This document shows, piece after piece, positions 1 through 10,104 of a DNA stretch of 64,000 nt. A program made the translations under genes and the position numbers. The notes under the pieces are model-generated. The model saw only the letters and a list, made by a program, of their open reading frames with translations. It did no database searches and was not told where the DNA came from. Source of the DNA: Conchocele bisecta (taxonomy: Eukaryota > Mollusca > Bivalvia > Lucinida > Thyasiridae). Each line of letters starts with the position of its first letter. Within the stretch, counting starts at the first letter, position 1. The stretch spans positions 53,033,131 through 53,097,130 of the forward strand of contig CM055268.1 in the NCBI GenBank assembly GCA_029237695.1, in the 5' to 3' direction.

Positions 1-26
1 ACTGCTCGGGGAATTGAAAAAACATG

Positions 27-258
27 TGGCTGTGGCTGGATAAATGGGGCTTTTGGGATTTGTCACTTGTGTAGCTCCTGATCCAGAACCACATTCATGT
101 AGCTTGATAGCGATCTATGTTGCTTGTTAGAAGCATGGCAAGTATTTCATTGATGGACTGGCGAACAGTGCAGATCCTGATCAGACTGTGCGGATGCACA
201 GGCTGATCTGGATCTACACTGGTCGCAAAACCCATAATCCCCATGTCTATAGTAACGG
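27..258. mobile_element. SINE-like/MITE family A, copy 1
   Basis: This non-coding repeat has complementary ends: a left end reading gtggctgg(a)taaatggggc and a right end resembling its reverse complement (cccataatccccat). Its core, gatcctgatcagactgtg, is shared by further copies near 7204, 8800, 29529, 30150, 37938 and by fragments near 10105, 35930 and 51720. No protein is encoded, so it must have been mobilised in trans. The family is a useful landmark because other elements have inserted into several of its copies. Confidence 0.75.
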
Positions 259-299
259 TCATACATAATCCGCGGTGGGGATTATTCATGACCATAACT

Positions 300-784
300 C
301 AGTCCGTTATAACATATAGGAAAATGTTGCTCTTGCTCACTCTCCTACCATGAACTTAGATATTCAGCTAATTCCAAGAGGTGCGAATTGAACGGAGTTT
401 GTTTTACATTTTCTATGTGCATACTATATTTGTAATGTAACTATGCAGTCCATTTAAATGCGTGCTTTCTAACGCTCACTATGTTCAGCCGGGGGGAAGG
501 GCGGGGGCAATGATTGCGATGAAAACACCTGATTGTTATGTCTGCATACATGTTGCCTTGCCATGTACATTCCTGTGTAAATTCCTCAAGTGCTGAAGCA
601 GTCGGGCATAATTAATTATGTATACACGTGCACTATCTGCAGGCAATGTGTTGTTCATGTTGCGATGTATACTTGTTCACAATACATAACATAGCCACAC
701 TTGGTCATTAGTTACATTTGTTTAATTAAGCCAAGTACACTGTGGTTCGCAACTCGACTAAACATGCAGTTGATAGTTAGGTCC
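300..784. other. No gene or clear repeat seen
   Basis: This is AT-rich sequence with stops in all frames. I see no coding or repeat signal apart from a short G-run near 490-510. Confidence 0.5.
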
Positions 785-1075
785 AATACAATATCACTGG
801 TGCTGTACTCCACACAAGCGTAAACTGTTTCACGTCCAAATAGTTGCGGTTTCCTGGCGATTTTCCATTCAGCTTAATGCAGTATATACTGCATAAACAC
901 ATGTTCGTTTAGTAACCGGTGCAATAAATTTGTGTCGTTTACTAGACGAAAAACTAATTTATGCGATAGCTTTAAGTAGAACTAAGTGGTAATTCGTCAG
1001 GAAACCGGTGCATTTTTCGACGTGAAACAATTTACGCAGGCACAGAGTGCAACACCAGTGACTACGGGCCTAGTA
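785..1075. repeat. Imperfect foldback repeat
   Basis: The two halves are diverged inverted copies. The left half reads tcactggtgctg...gtttcacgtc...ggtttcctggcg, and the right half carries cgtcaggaaacc...gacgtgaaac...caccagtga. Arms are roughly 75 bp and clearly degenerate, so this looks like an old foldback MITE. I could not define a target duplication. Confidence 0.55.
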
Positions 1076-1652
1076 CGATGTAGTTGCGGGATTGTAACTG
1101 CACTCACTACCCACGTGTCGTCTGGCTTACCAGGGCTGGATTCGTTTGAATAAATATGTGCCCTCGGCTATCTTGAGTGCACAGTCGTATTGGATATCTT
1201 ACCTGTACATATATATACCATATATACTGTATTGAATGCAATAAGGAATATGCATGTTTATGTACTTGTGCTGCTATCAAAAAGGTGTTGCTAGCAGACT
1301 AATGTGGTAACCTTGTCACATCTGTAGTTTTAAAATTAGGAATGACCCGCTGAGTTACACAGTGTAACATGGCCATTCCATATATATGGTGTATACTTTG
1401 GATTGAGATAAGTGATAGCACGTTGTACATAATTATCTTTGGCACATGTTGTGCCAAATTGTATTAGTTTATCTGTCATATATTTTGCTGTATCTTGCAA
1501 ACGTTACAATTAAATAGTGAAACTGACTGATGGCATGTAAATACCAAGATGACCGAGATGGCAACTCCATGCGCCGTATCGGATACAATAACAAGAGAAT
1601 GTTCAAATATATGTTATATATATATCCCATCACATTTACGAGCCATTATCTT
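1076..1652. other. Unannotated AT-rich spacer
   Basis: I see no open frame of note, only AT-rich runs such as tatatatacc around 1210 and 1615. It separates two non-autonomous elements. Confidence 0.5.
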
Positions 1653-2162
1653 TTAAAGGTACATGCCCACTCAGTAGGCACAACATGTTCTTTATAGGAA
1701 TTAAACAAGTGCATACTTGTGTCACTATTCCATCAATTCAAAAACTTACGAGTGCCCGCTATACAGATATAATCATTTAGTAATATTTATTTTACTGATA
1801 GTGACGCGCGGTGGTATCGGGCTATTTTCATATGCAAATGAGGCATGATATTTTTTAATTATTTATACTAATTAAATGCGTCACCTGAAAAAATCATATT
1901 TTCGACATATTATACAGTATGATCATTGCACATCAAAAAAGAAATACAAAGAACAAATAGTAATGTCCGTTAACATTTTACGGAAACACAGTTATCGCTC
2001 CTGATATCAGTGTGGAAATTTAAATCTGATATAAAATTCATAATAATGCCAATCAATACGTGGGTAATGGTGAATGAATGCGTATTTTGCCAGCAGATGT
2101 CTCAGATGATGTCTCTGATATAAAGAACAGTGTGTGCCTACTGACTGGGCCTGTACCTTTAA
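1653..2162. mobile_element. TTAA-flanked MITE family B, copy 1
   Basis: The element begins TTAAAGGTACATGCCCAC and ends with a slightly decayed complement (GGGCCTGTACCTTTAA), with TTAA at both borders. The interior (gatataatcatttag, catatgcaaatgaggc, tatcagtgtgg) recurs at 42158-42540 and 43137-43576, and the ends recur at 45110 and 45928. TTAA target choice is typical of piggyBac and Kolobok transposons; which of them mobilised this family is not visible here. Confidence 0.8.
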
Positions 2163-2405
2163 TCAAATGATGATCAGATATAGAGTGTGCTTACCTGCTT
2201 ACTGCGAGAGCCAAATTTATAAAAAGAACTTTCCTACAAACTGTGTTATCGTACGAAGTTTAGTGAAATGGCCACCTGGTGTTTGCCGAGTTCTACGTTA
2301 GATATGTCGGCGGACAGACCAGTCTGTACTACAAGACATACAACTATATGCATTTGCACCACATGCGTTTTGCCGTCTTAGATGATCAATTATTATGTTT
2401 ATATA

Positions 2406-2742
2406 CAAGGTGCATGATCACGTGGTTACAACAACAACAACGTCGCCCATTCCAAAGTGAGTATAATTTGATATTTTCCTTAATATGCAACGGATTTTGA
2501 TGAAATATGGTCCAGGGAGTTCGTCACAGACTTGTGTCGTTTCGATTCTTCGCAAAAACGACAGAAGTTTGGGCGAAAATATAAAGACCACCAAGCTTAA
2601 CAAGACGCGTTTGATGCGCCATAGTTCATCAACATCCGTTACGTAATAAGGAAAATATAAAGAATACATACTTTGAATTAGATGGATTTTGGAAGTTTCA
2701 GTACTTGTTGTTGTTGTTAGTACCACGTGATCATACACCTTG
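2406..2742. mobile_element. TIR MITE just upstream of the EGF gene
   Basis: Left end CAAGGTGCATGATCACGTGG and right end ccacgtgatcatacaccttg are near-perfect inverted repeats, each followed inward by an ACA/TGT run (acaacaacaac and ttgttgttgtt). The element is flanked by ATATA direct repeats (2401-2405 and 2743-2747). It ends about 56 bp before the favoured start codon of the EGF gene, so it probably forms part of the promoter or 5' leader. Confidence 0.8.
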
Positions 2743-2798
2743 ATATAGTACATGTATTACATGAAACACATTTCTAACCCATGTACAAACCATTTAAA

Positions 2799-2982
2799 AT
2801 GCGCCCGGGTATGCACAATATTAATGTACACACCGTTGTAGCGGTGTTGCTACTGGTGTTGCGATGCGGCTACGGTGGCGACCCCGGCCCGTCAACGTGT
2901 ACCCCGGACGTGTGTCCGCCGGCAGCCACGTGTACCCAGGGGAACGGCTATATATCCTGCGTCTGTCCCGAAGGAAAAACAG
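2799..2982 (+). CDS. EGF gene exon 1 (signal peptide and most of EGF1)
   Basis: This exon encodes the signal peptide and five of the six EGF1 cysteines (CTPDVCPPAATC...CVCPEGKT). The donor is ACAG|GTACTA. Reading on past it would replace the sixth cysteine context with intron sequence and soon a stop, whereas splicing to 6799 gives GTDC with the correct EGF spacing. Confidence 0.85.
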
Positions 2983-5900
2983 GTACTATATGTGATACAA
3001 CTCCGGTACTTGTATTATATTTATATTGTCGGTTCGTGTAAATAAAACTAAAGACACATGTATTGCTTTCTGAATTCTTTATATTTTATTATTTTCGTAT
3101 TGTAAACTATTAATATATCGGGCGAGTCGAAAAAAAAACGTTCCCAAATTTATTTTCCTATAACTCTACTCAACATAAATAATTGATACTGAGCATGATG
3201 GTTCATCAGGATGTTGTAGATAATATGTGTAAATAGTATCATGATAAACCAAACACTTTACAAATGACCAATTATGCAATATGGTGGGCATAAATGTACA
3301 ATATCGGTAGATTTCAAATTCCTGTTAATCATACCAACTTATATGCATGATGTAACTACACACAATGGTTGATCGCCCCACCATCCTCTTCTACCACAGT
3401 ACGCAGACGTTTCTTCCATGAAGAAATACTGCTTCTGATCTCGGCCATTGTCACTTTCGTTCCGCTTCAGTGAACTTACCTTGTAAAGGACTATAAACGT
3501 TCTAAGAGAATCTCATACCTAGTAGTCCATTGGATTACAGTCCGGACTTTGTGGCGGCCACTCATCTTGTTTGATGAACTCTGGCCATGGGGTAGCATCC
3601 TACAAATAATTAAGATTGTGTTGCCCTGCTAGTAATGTGATGGTGCACCATCCTGCTGAAACACACACCTAGTCATCATTTGGGTACAGAAGCCGACAGT
3701 CGCGTAACAAACCCTCTCTAATAACGACATGTAGCTATCACTGTTCACTTTCACTTTCTCCGTGTTGATAAAGTGAATATTCGTCTTTCCATGCCAGGAA
3801 ACACCGGTTGAAACCATCAACTTCTTGGATAACCTACATGTGTCATGGTAAAGGCATAGTTTGTGTAATGTTTCATTTTGACACTGACATATATCATACC
3901 GGGACCACGGGTTAGCCGGCAGAGAAAATCTGCTAGAGTCTTGCATCAATGATATTGTCAGTTTCAACCTGAAATTTTGCACGATTTGTCATTTTTACAG
4001 TACCGTATTCAGTCTATCATGTTAAAATTGATATGAGTTATAGACAACCATCTCAACTATCACTATGTGAAATTGCAAATGTCTTCATAAAAAGGTGTAT
4101 AAGTTATGAATCACCCGATATATGTAATGATGATAATCATGGTGGAAAACAGTGGGTCTTTTTTCTCAGCATCCATTGTCGGCTATACAGAAAAGATAGC
4201 TTCATTTCCAAAAACCGTACATTTAACTGCGAAGATATAGAGAATAGTAGGTTAGTGCCGTGAATGGGAAAAAATATCTGGCAAGGCTCAGGAAACACCT
4301 ACCAATGGCTGTAAAATTCAAAAATAGTATTGACTGGATATCAAAAATGTTTCACGGCACCGTGTTTCACGGCACATACGCACTGTGTTGACGGGATAAA
4401 TGGAGATATACCGCGATAACCCCATTGGTCACAAAACTCCACAACCATACTGCGATAACCCCCATTAGTCGCAACACTCCACAACCATACTGCGATAACA
4501 CCATTGGTGACAAAACTCCACGCCTATACTGCGATAACCCAATTCGTCCCAATACACCACGCCCATACTGCGATAACACCATTGGTCACAAAACTTCACG
4601 CCCATACTGCGATAACCCCTTTGGTCATAATACATCACGACGATATTGCGAGAATCCCATTCGTCCCAATACACCACGCCCGTACTGCGATAACCCCACT
4701 GGTCCCGCAACTCCACACCCATAGTGCGCACACCACGCACATACAGCGATATTACAATACACCACACCTATACTGCGATTGGTCACAGTATGACACGCCC
4801 ACTCCGATATCCCCATTGGTCACAACACGCTAAAACCAAAGTGCGATACCCCTATTGGTCACAACACAACTCGCACATGGTTAGACACCACCAAATAGTT
4901 TTACTATATAATTTAACCGAATGCCATCCAATAAGGCCAGTCTCTCCTACTTTCACTATTCGTATGGATGTTGTGGAACCCACTTGTACATGACCTGTAG
5001 CCAGTCTGTACTGGTTCTGCATGAACTAAACAATAGGTTCACTTACTCCTAAGAAAGAAAAATCCAAACTTGTCGATATCCTCCAATATTGTGTACATTT
5101 GTTGGCCACGGAAACTCCGTGTACATCAAGTGACCAACAGGTTCAGTGTTTTCTTTTAAATGCTACAAATATGCTGAAAACTGGTGTTAAAGGCACCCCA
5201 AAATGGTCCTCAAGTGAAACTGGGTAGTAATGGATCAAGATTTGCAAGCAAACGGTGTCTGTGACCTCAAAACACCCGCACTATTTTTTTATACCGGACT
5301 ACTTTTGCATACACCCTGGGCGGTTTCGCACCATTTGGTATCTTCTAACCTATAAGTGTACCAGTCCCACTACAACTCATTCTACAATATTCACTATTCA
5401 AAACTAGCTTCTATTCCTGGATACAGTACCAAGTTTGGAGCAAATATCTCAAATGTTTGTCACACAGCAGCTATGTAACTCCACCATGTGACTGTCCACA
5501 TTCTGCCTTAAATTGAGCTACTACAGAACTATGGAGAATTTTAATAGTGATGAATTAAAAGCACAAATCTCCATAAAATCACATAACATTACCCTAAATA
5601 GTGTTATAGCTAACCATTCTACATATAAAAGACTCATCACTGAAACTATACCAACATGTATGCCACTCTGGAATGGTCGACAGACAAAAGGGTACTGGCT
5701 TGGAACGGTCAGTCAAGAAATTTGCTTTAGACACAGGAGGAAAGGAAAAACAATGTTTTTGAGTACTAGTGTATTGGTACTATACCGATATGTGAAAACA
5801 ATACACTTACGCCTAATTTTGGCAAATTTAGGAACAGCGTCGCGATGTCGCGCCACTTTCCCAAACTTCTTAATTGTCCATCAGGAAGCCAATATCAAGA

Positions 5901-8900
5901 AAAAAAAATGAAAAACACACTATAATGACTGTTTTGGTGTATATTACTATCACATTCCAAGCCCAATCACCTACAGGTAACTTACATACACTGGTTTATT
6001 ATATTTGACTAAATAAAGCTGAGAAATCAAGATTTTAGAAGATTTTGAAGCCGATAACTGTCCGTCTGCAATACAAAAAGAACAAATGTGTTGCATCGCG
6101 GGAGTCCGCTCGATTACTCTTGTCGCAGTAACTTTAAATTATGTTCCCAGAGACATAGCTACAAGAAACATAAACTTCCAACTTCAAATTCTACAAAAAA
6201 ACATATCTCACATAGGGCCTAGGCACACCTTATAGGTTAGACACCACCAATAGTTTTACTATATAATTTAACCGAATGCCATCCAATAAGGCCAGTCTCT
6301 CCTACTTTCACTATTCGTATGGATGTTGTGGAACCCACTTGTACATGACCTGTAGCCAGTCTGTACTGGTTCTGCATGAACTAAACAATAGGTTCACTTA
6401 CTCCTAAGAAAGAAAAATCCAAACTTGTCATATCCTCCAATATTGTGTACATTTGTTGGCCACGGAAACTCCGTGTACATCAAGTGACCAACAGGTTCAG
6501 TGTTTTCTTTTAAATGCTACAAATATGCTGAAAACTGGTGTTAAAGGCACCCCAAAATGGTCCTCAAGTGAAACTGGGTAGTAATGGATCAAGATTTGCA
6601 AGCAAACGGTGTCTGTGACCTCAAAACACCCGCACTATTTTTTTTATACCGGACTACTTTTGCATACACCCTGGCGGTTTCGCACCATTTGGTATCTTCT
6701 AACCACATGCTACGAGTGAATGGGTCAGTGGAAGAAGGGGACTAAGTCTTATGGACTTAGCCCCCGTCTTCCACTGACCCCTTCAATTCATTTCCCAGGT
6801 ACAGACTGTACACAGCAGGACCCATGTGTCGTGAAGACGGAATGCACGGGAGACGCCGTCTGTTACGGTCCCTGTGACCCCAACGTGGTCTGTATAGGGG
6901 CCACGGGTTACCCCCACTGCACAAGCTGTATTGCCGGATACAAGTCGAACGGGACGTCGTGTCTCACGGACCTTGATGAGTGCATAGGTGAATGACGTCA
7001 TGTATTCTGATCTATGTGTATTAGGCACCGAACCATTCGACAGTCACACTGTCCATAAACGATGAGCGGATGTCAACATATTAAGAGTTGATTAATACAT
7101 TACTTTAGGTATACGCTTGTTGTAATACGCTTGTAGACTATCCACGTATTGAATAGTATTATGCCCGTGCCAGAAACTCTCCTGTGCGGAAGTGGATAGA
7201 TGACACAAATATCTGGCTGTGAATGGAGAAATGGGGCTTGTGGGATTTGTGACCAATGTAACTCGTGATCAAATAACACACTCATGTAGCCTGATAACGA
7301 TATGTATTGCACGTCAGTTGTTTCATTGATGGACTGGTGAACAGTGCAGATCATGATCAGACTCTACGGAAGCACATGCTGATCAGTAGCCTATTTCACC
7401 AACATTGCGAAGTATACTTTTCTAGCAAAGTATACTTTCAGGGAGAAATTTTCAATTTAAGGATAAATTTATTAATGTTTTTATGCTGAAAATGGCTGTG
7501 ATAATGTAATACATTCAGTATAATAATTCTGCATACTTTTAATCATCAAATATATGCAGTCGTTAGTTCTGTATGAAATAATGCATTTAGGGAAAAATGA
7601 ATTATTACTCCCTCAAAGTATACTTTGCTAGAAAAGTATACTTTGCAATGTTGGTGAAATCGGCTACTGGATCTACACTGGTAGTACAACTCATAAGCCC
7701 CATTTTTCCAGCCACAGCCACACATTGGCTTACGCGTAGTGCACATGTTCTTGAAGAAAGCTTCACATTTCGGTGTTTTGTGGGTTATTTCAGTATATCT
7801 GGTGGTGTGGGTGCATTGTTACCAACATACAGTTTACGTCACCTCTCGCGAATTACACGTATAACTAAAAGTTGTGGGCATTGTAACAGTATAAAAGGTG
7901 TCCGAAAGTTCGGAACGGTGAATGTTGATAATTGACGAATTCTGTCGATTGTAATGATTGATCACTAGTAGTTGCACAACCCAAAATAACCATATGACAC
8001 CAACATACTGACCATCTATTCAAACATATGTGGCTTAGTGTGCATTATTTTGTCGATTCATTCCAGAATGGAAAGATCCGCCCGCCTGCCTGAACGGAGG
8101 GCAATGCACGAACCAGCGCGGAGACTTCACGTGCACGTGCATTGGGGGCTGGTCGGGCAAAGAATGTAGCATATGCAAGGAAGGTAAACTGGTATCAACT
8201 GACCAAACATATATAAATACATGTATATCAAAGTACTGAAAGTACTGAAATATGTTATCTCCACAACAACTGATCGGTGTGTGGGGTAAGTTAACCTTGT
8301 AAAACACACTGTTGTAACTTGCAGGGTCAGTACTGAAATATATAGAAAAGTGTCCACCCCATTTTACTGCTAGCTCCGTACCGTCCCGTGAGACCTAAAT
8401 TTAATAGCTGCTGTATTCATAATCACGAACCGTCTTGATTAGCATCTTCCAGAATTTAACTGATAAACTGAGCACAAAACTGTGAAAACCATAGAGAAAT
8501 TATATGTATGTAGAGTTTTAGATATAAAGCAAGACAGACCAAAACACCAACGGATAAGCACAGGGCACTATTTACTTGGTGGTTGTGCTAGACATTTAGG
8601 CGTAGCACGATCCATGGCTGCCCCCATAGAAATTTGCGTGACACAATATGCGATCTCAAAGGAGACAACATATAACAACTTTACAGTGGGGTCAGCGTGT
8701 AAGTGCACACACGAATGAACACGACAGGTTGGTTCCAACCTGTCGTGTTCGTTCGTGTGTGCACTTACACGCTGACCCCACTGTACATAAAACGTACTTG
8801 TGACCGTGACTGGGAAAATGGAGGTTATGCTTTTTTTTGCGACCATTGTAGATCAATGTACCGGCACAGTCTGACCAGGATCTGCAATGTTCGCCATTCC

Positions 8901-9704
8901 ATCAATGAATTACCCGCCATATGCTTCTTACAAGTAATAGTATAGATCATTATCAGGCTACAGGGATGTGCTATTTTATCAGAAGCTACAGCGGTCACAG
9001 ATCACATAAGCCCCATGTTGTTGGACTGCATTCAGTTTTGCCTATTAATGTATGACTTGTAAATTATGAAAGTCATTTGCAATAAGAAATATTCAAACCG
9101 ACCAATCAATAGTTCGGATAGTAAATGTAAATGCTTTGATTTAACGACGGCACTGGCTCAATGACCTTGCATGTCGGGACCGACTATTTAAGTCCCCATC
9201 CGAAAGGACTAGGCTAGTACGAAGTTGTCTTGCCCAAGGACACGCCGAATCGGCCATTCGGAGCGGGTCGAGGTGGGAATCGAACCCGGGGTCTCCCGAT
9301 CCGCAGTCCGACGCTCTATGTGTTCGGATAGTATCACGGGTTGCTCTTATATAAAAAGTATCTAGTTTCGGGAAGTAACTCTGCAGAATATTCCCGTATC
9401 GTCCGTACCCAGAGATGTGGATACGGGCGATACGGGAGTATTCTGCAGAGTTACTTCCCGCAACTAGAACTTATCATCATGGACAGTCACTAGGTTGTTC
9501 CCGGTATCATACTTTACATAAAATCGCCCCAATTGTGACTGTATCTTTTCAGGAACGGTATGCGACGAAGTGACTGTAGAACCAACAACGACGCCGACGC
9601 AGATGGACACACCGGAGACTGACAAGTCCACGAGCTCTGCCACTTCCGGCGTTGTCTCATGGTCTTTAATTACCGGAGTGACATTGCTCTCAATCATTGT
9701 ATAG
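2799..9704 (+). CDS. Secreted or GPI-anchored EGF-domain protein, four-exon gene
   Basis: The coding sequence joins 2799-2982, 6799-6987, 8067-8183 and 9553-9704, giving about 213 residues. All three introns are phase 1 with GT...AG ends. Reading order: signal peptide (hydrophobic VVAVLLLVL near residues 13-21), EGF1 (C34-C65), EGF2 (C83-C116), a calcium-binding-type EGF3 (DLDEC at 119-123, CTNQRGDF, ending C158), two further cysteines (161, 167), a Thr/Ser/Pro stalk, and a hydrophobic C-terminus ending SLITGVTLLSIIV directly before TAG. That tail, with small residues (SSATSG) before it and no cytoplasmic residues after it, looks like a GPI-attachment signal. A short transmembrane end is the alternative. 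An in-frame TAA at 2775-2777 limits the start; ATGs at 2781, 2799 and 2811 are possible, and 2799 has the best context (A at -3). The introns are full of mobile elements. Function beyond an extracellular adhesion or ligand-type role cannot be assigned. Confidence 0.85.
3390..3982 (-). pseudogene. Mariner/Tc1-type transposase relic
   Basis: The minus strand of intron 1 encodes STGVSWHGKTNIHF, then CVFQQDGAPSHY with the second catalytic Asp (codon 3650-3652). After a frame change comes WPPQSPDCNPMDY with the third catalytic Asp (codon 3540-3542), about 36 residues apart as in DD(34-37)D/E elements. A stop follows MDY, and the N-terminal DNA-binding part is missing. The left end of the relic may reach about 3120, where an aaaaaaaacgttccc run resembles a mariner end. 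It is inactive. Confidence 0.8.
4400..4873. repeat. 39-bp minisatellite
   Basis: About a dozen copies of a unit near 39 bp, of the form tactgcgataacnccattg followed by gtcacaaaactccac. Single-base changes and slips separate copies, and the right end is more degenerate. Because the unit length is a multiple of three, it produces spurious open frames on both strands. Confidence 0.85.
4880..6703. mobile_element. LTR-like or terminal-direct-repeat element with GTTAGA...TCTAAC ends
   Basis: Two nearly identical direct repeats (4880-5349 and 6236-6703, about 470 bp, differing by single-base indels and a few bases) bound an interior of about 890 bp. Each starts GTTAGACACC and ends TATCTTCTAAC. The whole element is flanked by CACATG duplications (4874-4879 and 6704-6709). 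The interior edges are themselves inverted (CTATAAGTGT and ACACCTTATAG). No TG...CA ends, tRNA-primed site or polymerase was found. The only longer interior frame (5513-5911, 132 codons) matches nothing I know. It may be a TRIM-like LTR element or a DNA element with long direct repeats. The near identity of the repeats suggests a recent insertion. Confidence 0.7.
6722..6780. repeat. Hairpin beside EGF exon 2 acceptor
   Basis: gggtcagtggaagaaggggac is mirrored by a near-perfect complementary arm ending ccactgaccc around a 4-base loop (ttat). It occupies the region where the branch point of intron 1 should lie. Confidence 0.85.
6799..6987 (+). CDS. EGF gene exon 2 (end of EGF1, EGF2, start of EGF3)
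   Basis: The exon is 189 bp, phase 1-1. The acceptor is ttcaattcatttcccag and the donor GCATAG|GTGAAT. It encodes the last EGF1 cysteine, a second six-cysteine EGF module (CYGPCDPNVVC...CTSCIAGYKSNGTSC), and the DLDEC that opens EGF3. A 59-bp hairpin (6722-6780) lies only 18 bp before it. Confidence 0.88.
7204..7714. mobile_element. MITE family A, copy 2, split by an insertion
   Basis: The left part (7204-7383, gtgaatggagaaatggggct onward) and the right part (7670-7714, gatctacactgg...ccagccacagccaca) belong to one family A copy. A complete family C hairpin element has landed between them. Confidence 0.75.
7384..7669. mobile_element. AAGTATACTTT MITE (family C), copy 1
   Basis: Terminal inverted repeats CAGTAGCCTATTTCA...GGCTACTG are each followed inward by paired aaagtatactt motifs separated by ctagcaa. 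The centre is AT-rich and non-coding. It is nested in a family A copy, so it is the younger of the two. Further copies lie at 34503-34813 and 35497-35813. Confidence 0.8.
8067..8183 (+). CDS. EGF gene exon 3 (EGF3 body)
   Basis: The exon is 117 bp, phase 1-1. The acceptor is gattcattccag and the donor GGAAG|GTAAACT. It encodes PACLNGGQCTNQRGDF then CTC...GWSGKEC, completing a calcium-binding-type EGF domain when joined to DLDEC of exon 2. Confidence 0.88.
8375..8680. repeat. Dispersed repeat shared with 28640-28950
   Basis: Blocks such as agaatttaactgataaactg, gcacagggcactatt and aatttgcgtgacacaatatg occur in the same order near 28.64-28.95 kb. It is non-coding and the two copies are moderately diverged. 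The family is unknown to me. Confidence 0.7.
8682..8785. repeat. 104-bp near-perfect palindrome in EGF intron 3
   Basis: The arms of about 52 bp run from tacagtggggtcagcgtg to its complement cacgctgaccccactgta with only about one mismatch (gaatgaac against gttcgttc) and almost no loop. It could extrude as a hairpin. Confidence 0.9.
8800..9030. mobile_element. MITE family A, copy 3 (diverged)
   Basis: The copy contains gactgggaaaatggaggtta, accaggatctgcaatgttcg, ccattccatcaatga and cataagcccca in the family order, with many substitutions. It is older than copies 1 and 2. Confidence 0.65.
9124..9321 (-). mobile_element. tRNA-derived SINE with 12-bp target duplication
   Basis: On the minus strand a tRNA-like head begins near 9319 (tagagcgtcggactgcgg), and a good B-box, gggttcgattccc, lies at 9275-9287. 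A body follows containing cgtgtccttgggcaagaca. The insertion is framed by GTTCGGATAGTA at 9112-9123 and 9322-9333, a perfect 12-bp duplication typical of LINE-machinery insertion. It lies in intron 3 of the EGF gene in antisense. Confidence 0.88.
9362..9468. repeat. Hairpin 84 bp before EGF exon 4
   Basis: ctagtttcgggaagtaactc on the left pairs with gagttacttcccgcaactag on the right. A second conserved pair (cccgtatcgtcc, and ggcgatacggg) lies inside. Confidence 0.85.
9553..9704 (+). CDS. EGF gene exon 4 (stalk and C-terminal anchor signal)
   Basis: The acceptor is gtatcttttcag. The exon opens with GTVCDE, then a Thr/Pro/Ser-rich stalk (PTTTPTQMDTPETDK) and a hydrophobic tail that runs to the TAG at 9702-9704. 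An AATAAA at 9991-9996 is the first plus-strand polyadenylation signal I found downstream, but it lies inside a later repeat insertion, so its use is uncertain. Confidence 0.82.
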
Positions 9705-9877
9705 TAAGGAATGGAGATATATTTGTGTCTGCCGTCAGTATTTTATTTTCATTTGAATAAGCACATGTTATATATACACATTAGTATTGGAGGATTGAGG
9801 AGAAAACAAAAATGCTTGTATAATGCATATTTCCATAATCGGGGAATTGTCATGACCGTGTCTTATAATAGGATTCA

Positions 9878-10104
9878 CAGGGGCGGATCCAGCATTTGGG
9901 GAACGGGGGGTGGGGGGGGGGGGGGGGGGGGTCCTATTTTGGAGCGAGTATGCTAGTAAGCTAGGGGGCCGGGTGCATACCCCCCCCCCCAATAAAGATT
10001 TTGACTCTAGCTGGTGGTAAACTGTGATCTATGTAAACTCCGTGGCTGAACGGGGGATGGGGGAGGGATGCAACCCATTGAACCCCACTCCAGATCCGCC
10101 CCTG
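9878..10104. mobile_element. 'GGGGCGGATCC' dispersed element (family D), copy 1
   Basis: It starts caggggcggatccagcatt and ends agatccgcccctg, with internal poly-G and poly-C tracts and agtatgctagtaagc. Copies lie at 29150-29448 and 52312-52617. It is non-coding; the poly-G tracts create spurious glycine or proline frames. Confidence 0.75.

Noticed and set aside
2982..3041. Exon 1 continuing to the stop at 3041
   Set aside because: Reading through would give a protein ending VLYLYCRFV and lose EGF2 and EGF3, while the phase-1 donor at 2983 restores the EGF cysteine spacing with exon 2.
4425..4833. Overlapping open frames on both strands rich in YCDNPI or VVYWDE
   Set aside because: They arise because the 39-bp minisatellite unit is a multiple of three; every strand and frame shows similar runs.
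5513..5911. 132-codon frame inside the LTR-like element
   Set aside because: No gag, protease or polymerase motif is visible; the length is possible by chance in this composition, so it is mentioned only within the element.
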